Shown here piece by piece: positions 6,386 through 8,277 of a stretch of 8,277 nt of DNA. The translations under genes and the position numbers were made by a program. The DNA is taken from the NCBI GenBank assembly GCA_009885515.1, contig VFKO01000480.1:1-8277 (forward strand), given 5' to 3'. Each line of letters begins with the position of its first letter. Position 1 is the stretch's first letter. Under the pieces are notes generated by a model. It saw only the letters and a list, made by a program, of their open reading frames with translations. It was not told where the DNA came from and made no database searches. Origin of the DNA: Rhodobiaceae bacterium. Its GTDB lineage: Bacteria; Pseudomonadota; Alphaproteobacteria; Micropepsales; Micropepsaceae.

Positions 6386-7165
6386 CTAAACCCCGAATGG
6401 AAGTGTGTGCTGATCTGGCGCGCAGGCAAGCAGAAGACCAAGTCTTTCGAGACGAATACGCATCGCCTTCGTGCTCACGATGAAGTGTCGGGCAAAATCA
6501 CCGGCGATCTTGTTGAAGAGATAGTCAGGCGATGGGTCAAGTTCTGCAAGGATTTCAGAAATCGGGCGCAATCCAAAGGACCTCGGTCGGTTGACGAACG
6601 GCTGCGACCGGACAGCATCAAATACCAATGGCTTGTCCGTGCCGAAGGACTGAGCCCAATGTTTCCGGATCGCACCTCGCGGCATCAGCAAGCACGATGC
6701 GTAGAGATCAGCCTGAATTTCGATCCGCTCTTTCGCCTGGCTGGTTCGACAAATGAAACTTGGCGGGGCACTGGTTTCAAGGAGTGAGGTTTGCGCCGGA
6801 TTTTTGCTAAACAAGGTCCGGTGAAGCTGCCAATGCCCAACCTCATGCGCCGCGGTATAACGATAGCGACCTTCCTTGGCTGGATAGGTATGAGGATCAA
6901 GGCTTTCATCGATGACGATGAGTTTCTGGTCGAAAAAGATCGCACCAAGAACATCCGGGTCAAGCCCGTTTCCTGAACGCGAAACTCCAAACAGCCGGTG
7001 TGTGTCGTCGAACTCCATGCCGAGCTTCAAGTGTTTTTCGATGATATCGTCGATGGGGATCGATCCATCGATCGAGACGCCACGGACTCGCGCGTATTCC
7101 GCCAGCAACGCTTCAGCACCTTTCTCGATCACCTCGTCCGCCAAATAGGCAACATTAATTCCCAT
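6386..7165 (-). CDS. ImmA/IrrE-type zinc metallopeptidase
   Basis: The protein has 259 residues. The zinc motif HEVGH is at 107-111 in YTAAHEVGHWQLH, and the third ligand is likely E149 in ERIEIQADLYASCLLMP, both typical of this family. Near the C-terminus STKAMRIRLERLGL matches the family's conserved RLxxLGL end. Members cut XRE-family repressors, for example ImmA acting on ImmR in ICEBs1, or act in stress responses (IrrE). Here the gene directly follows an XRE repressor, so the likely substrate is that protein and the result is induction of the element. ATG 7165 is chosen, with GAGG about 11 bases upstream; a TTG at 7201 would extend it by 12 residues but has no ribosome site. The chain is longer at both ends than the peptidase core, and the function of the 45-aa C-terminus is not seen. 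Confidence 0.9.
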   Translation of the reverse strand: MGINVAYLADEVIEKGAEALLAEYARVRGVSIDGSIPIDDIIEKHLKLGMEFDDTHRLFGVSRSGNGLDPDVLGAIFFDQKLIVIDESLDPHTYPAKEGRYRYTAAHEVGHWQLHRTLFSKNPAQTSLLETSAPPSFICRTSQAKERIEIQADLYASCLLMPRGAIRKHWAQSFGTDKPLVFDAVRSQPFVNRPRSFGLRPISEILAELDPSPDYLFNKIAGDFARHFIVSTKAMRIRLERLGLLLACAPDQHTLPFGV

Positions 7166-7217
7166 TGAATCTTCATCCTCATCTGCGTGATCAACAAACA
7201 AACCAACACTCAGGAGT

Positions 7218-7565
7218 TCACTTGTCCTTTGACTTTTGCGCTTCTCGGGCCAGTTTGTTCAGGTCCGCAGGCGACAGGCCCTTAGTCGTTCGCAGCAGAG
7301 CCGCAACTTCAACCGGGTTGCGCTTGATGATGTCAGACAGGTCCGTGGAAACCCTTCCCGCCATCGCAAGAAGTTCGTCCACGTTGCAATCAATCTCCTT
7401 GGCAATCAGCCTCACCTTGTCCTCGGCCGGCGGAGGAAACTCGTTTCGTTCAACTTTTGAAATATACGTTGGGCTGACCCCGATAAGTTTCGCCATCTCG
7501 CGCAATCCGATCTCCTTCTCCCCACGCTTGCGGCGCATGAAGTCTCCGAATTTTTCTCCAGACAC
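7218..7565 (-). CDS. XRE-family transcriptional repressor
   Basis: The protein has 115 residues with a helix-turn-helix at about 19-41: LREMAKLIGVSPTYISKVER is the canonical XRE pattern (A.L.GVS..YIS..E). The C-terminal 70 residues are helical (VDELLAMAGRVSTDLSDIIK, then VAALLRTTKGLS) and probably mediate dimerisation. The start is GTG at 7565, supported by GGGAG 7 bases upstream and by the full N-terminal helix; ATG 7538 would remove it. The gene lies 52 bases before the peptidase on the same strand, as in repressor/anti-repressor protease pairs. It likely represses its own promoter, where repeats are found, and is inactivated by the peptidase. Confidence 0.9.
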   Translation of the reverse strand: MSGEKFGDFMRRKRGEKEIGLREMAKLIGVSPTYISKVERNEFPPPAEDKVRLIAKEIDCNVDELLAMAGRVSTDLSDIIKRNPVEVAALLRTTKGLSPADLNKLAREAQKSKDK

Positions 7566-7586
7566 TTTCGGTCTCCCGTTTATAAT

Positions 7587-7634
7587 ACACTTTACACTCG
7601 AATCGCACCTTTATGTCAACTGACACCTAAACAC
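7587..7634 (-). promoter_or_regulatory. Promoter and likely operator of the repressor gene
   Basis: On the minus strand TTGACA (7619-7614) is followed, after 17 bases, by TGTAAA (7596-7591), giving a plausible sigma70-type promoter with its start about 20 bases before the GTG. The -35 is inside an inverted repeat, TGTCA-AC-TGACA (7614-7625). ACAC recurs at 7587, 7594, 7623 and 7631 (and at 7562), in two pairs spaced 7-8 bases apart. This is where an autoregulating XRE repressor would bind. Confidence 0.5.
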
Positions 7635-7645
7635 TTATCAACAGA

Positions 7646-7780
7646 TCAATTGCCTCTGATATCCATTCCGCGGACGCTTTCCAGCATTCGCCTAAAGTCA
7701 GCCTGCGGAACAAGGCACATGGTTCGATATTGGGATATGAAGGGGAGCCATCTTGCTTTTCTTGCGTGCACGACACGCGC
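7646..7780 (-). pseudogene. Small conserved gene or gene remnant upstream of the repressor
   Basis: A minus-strand frame bounded by TAA (7781-7783) and ending at TGA (7646-7648) encodes VHARKARWLPFISQYRTMCL, then VPQADFRRMLESVRGMDIRG. The WLPF...YRTMC...P..DFRR.LE..RG pattern looks like a conserved small island protein I remember only vaguely. There is no good ribosome site: the only starts are a GTG at 7771 and internal ATGs. A broken remnant or a tiny real gene are both possible. It is too short to name a function. Aside from this remnant and the flanking regulatory sites, 7640-7872 holds nothing else I can support. Confidence 0.4.
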
Positions 7781-7798
7781 TTAGAAAACGTGGGATGT

Positions 7799-7845
7799 TT
7801 TTACCCGGACGATATTGACACGCTTATTTTACCCGGATAATACGC
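7799..7845 (+). promoter_or_regulatory. Promoter of the DUF2239 gene with a double operator-like repeat
   Basis: TTTTACCCGGA occurs twice, at 7799-7809 and 7827-7837, 28 bases apart. The second copy continues to TTACCCGGATAA, an imperfect palindrome centred on CCGG. A TTGACA -35 (7815-7820) lies between the copies. The -10 (TAATAC at 7838-7843 with a 17-base spacer, or GATAAT at 7836-7841 with 15) lies in the second copy. The layout fits a repressor covering the promoter. Confidence 0.5.
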
Positions 7846-7872
7846 TCCTCGATTCCGAGGAAGCTGACGAAA

Positions 7873-8277
7873 ATGAACGACTTCGCCCAGACGCTTTGCA
7901 CCGTTTTTGAGGGGCCGCGCGTTTTGGCGCGGGGGTCATTGAAAGACATAGCACTGACCTTAAGCAGTCGCGATTCTACGTCCGCCGCACAACCCGTCCT
8001 CATTTTCGATGATAGTTCTGGACAGCCAATTGATATCGACACACGCGGGACTCCGGCGGAAATTTTGCAACGGCTGAATCAACACCCGCTTGCAAATTCT
8101 GACACCATCGTCCGCCGTGCGCCTGGCCGGCCGAAGCTTGGGGTCGTCGCGCGTGAAGTCACCTTGCTGCCGCGGCATTGGGAATGGTTGAGCGCGCAGT
8201 CTGGCGGCGCCTCCGTTGCTTTGCGCAAACTCGTTGATGAGGCGCGCCGGACCAACCAAACAAAAGATCACGTGCGA
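7873..8277 (+). CDS. DUF2239 family protein, 3' end beyond the window
   Basis: An open frame from ATG 7873 runs to the last base with no stop, giving 135 residues. It starts MNDFAQTLCTVFEG and ends near LRKLVDEARR. Clear DUF2239 features are LIFDDSSGQPIDID in the first half and GRPKLGVVAREVTLLPRHWE, then WLSAQSGGASVALRKLVDEA. The latter resembles a ribbon-helix-helix-like or arginine-rich segment, but the family's role is not established. GAGGAAG lies about 10 bases before the ATG. Family members are about 190-200 aa, so roughly a third is missing. It is oriented away from the island operon and is probably host-encoded, with its own regulated promoter. The family call is confident, the function is unknown. 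Confidence 0.85.
   Translation, partial: MNDFAQTLCTVFEGPRVLARGSLKDIALTLSSRDSTSAAQPVLIFDDSSGQPIDIDTRGTPAEILQRLNQHPLANSDTIVRRAPGRPKLGVVAREVTLLPRHWEWLSAQSGGASVALRKLVDEARRTNQTKDHVR

Noticed and set aside
6311..6787. Plus-strand frame of 158 codons opposite the peptidase
   Set aside because: It lies opposite the zinc peptidase and DUF5659 genes and shows no motif or ribosome site.
7764..7778. Inverted repeat GCGTG-CACGA-CACGC
   Set aside because: The arms are short and lie within a possible small coding remnant; no supporting promoter nearby.
7960..8271. Minus-strand frame of 103 codons at the right edge
   Set aside because: It is antisense to the DUF2239 gene, whose conserved blocks are clear.

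Overview
The window looks like part of a mobile or integrative element in a high-GC alphaproteobacterium, most likely a sphingomonad. This rests on the GC-rich coding, tightly overlapped minus-strand genes, and several small conserved families that I associate with sphingomonad and rhizobial genomic islands. No database search was possible, so the taxon is inference.

Layout. At the left edge is a probable host gene, a minus-strand cupin protein cut off at base 1. Bases 548-1154 hold no intact gene. They contain a 120-base tail of a broken second copy of the next gene, a strong minus-strand terminator with a UUCG-capped hairpin, a perfect 11-bp tandem repeat and a 27-bp near-palindrome. This is where I would look for the left boundary of the element. 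From 1155 to 7565 every convincing gene is on the minus strand. In transcription order they are: an XRE-type repressor, an ImmA/IrrE-type zinc peptidase, a DUF5659 protein, a 73-aa conserved protein, a 132-base intergenic region with a strongly foldable RNA, an 80-aa protein, a CHC2-Toprim primase, an SF3/D5-like ATPase with a repetitive disordered tail, a TubC_N-like protein (TTG start), a 173-aa protein of unknown function and, after a hairpin, a GGYGSGR-type protein. Right of 7640 lie a small gene remnant and then a plus-strand DUF2239 gene that runs off the window. The latter has a double operator-like repeat over its promoter.

How it fits together. The repressor and peptidase form the regulatory pair seen in ICEBs1-like elements and phages, where the peptidase destroys the repressor. 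Primase plus helicase-like ATPase form a replication module. Five of the gene junctions overlap, which suggests translational coupling. No integrase, relaxase, transposase or replication initiator is visible, so the element either extends beyond the window or is degraded. The least explained pieces are the structured 5744-5875 interval just before the replication genes, the repeated 9-mer inside the ATPase tail, and the duplicated gene tail at the left.
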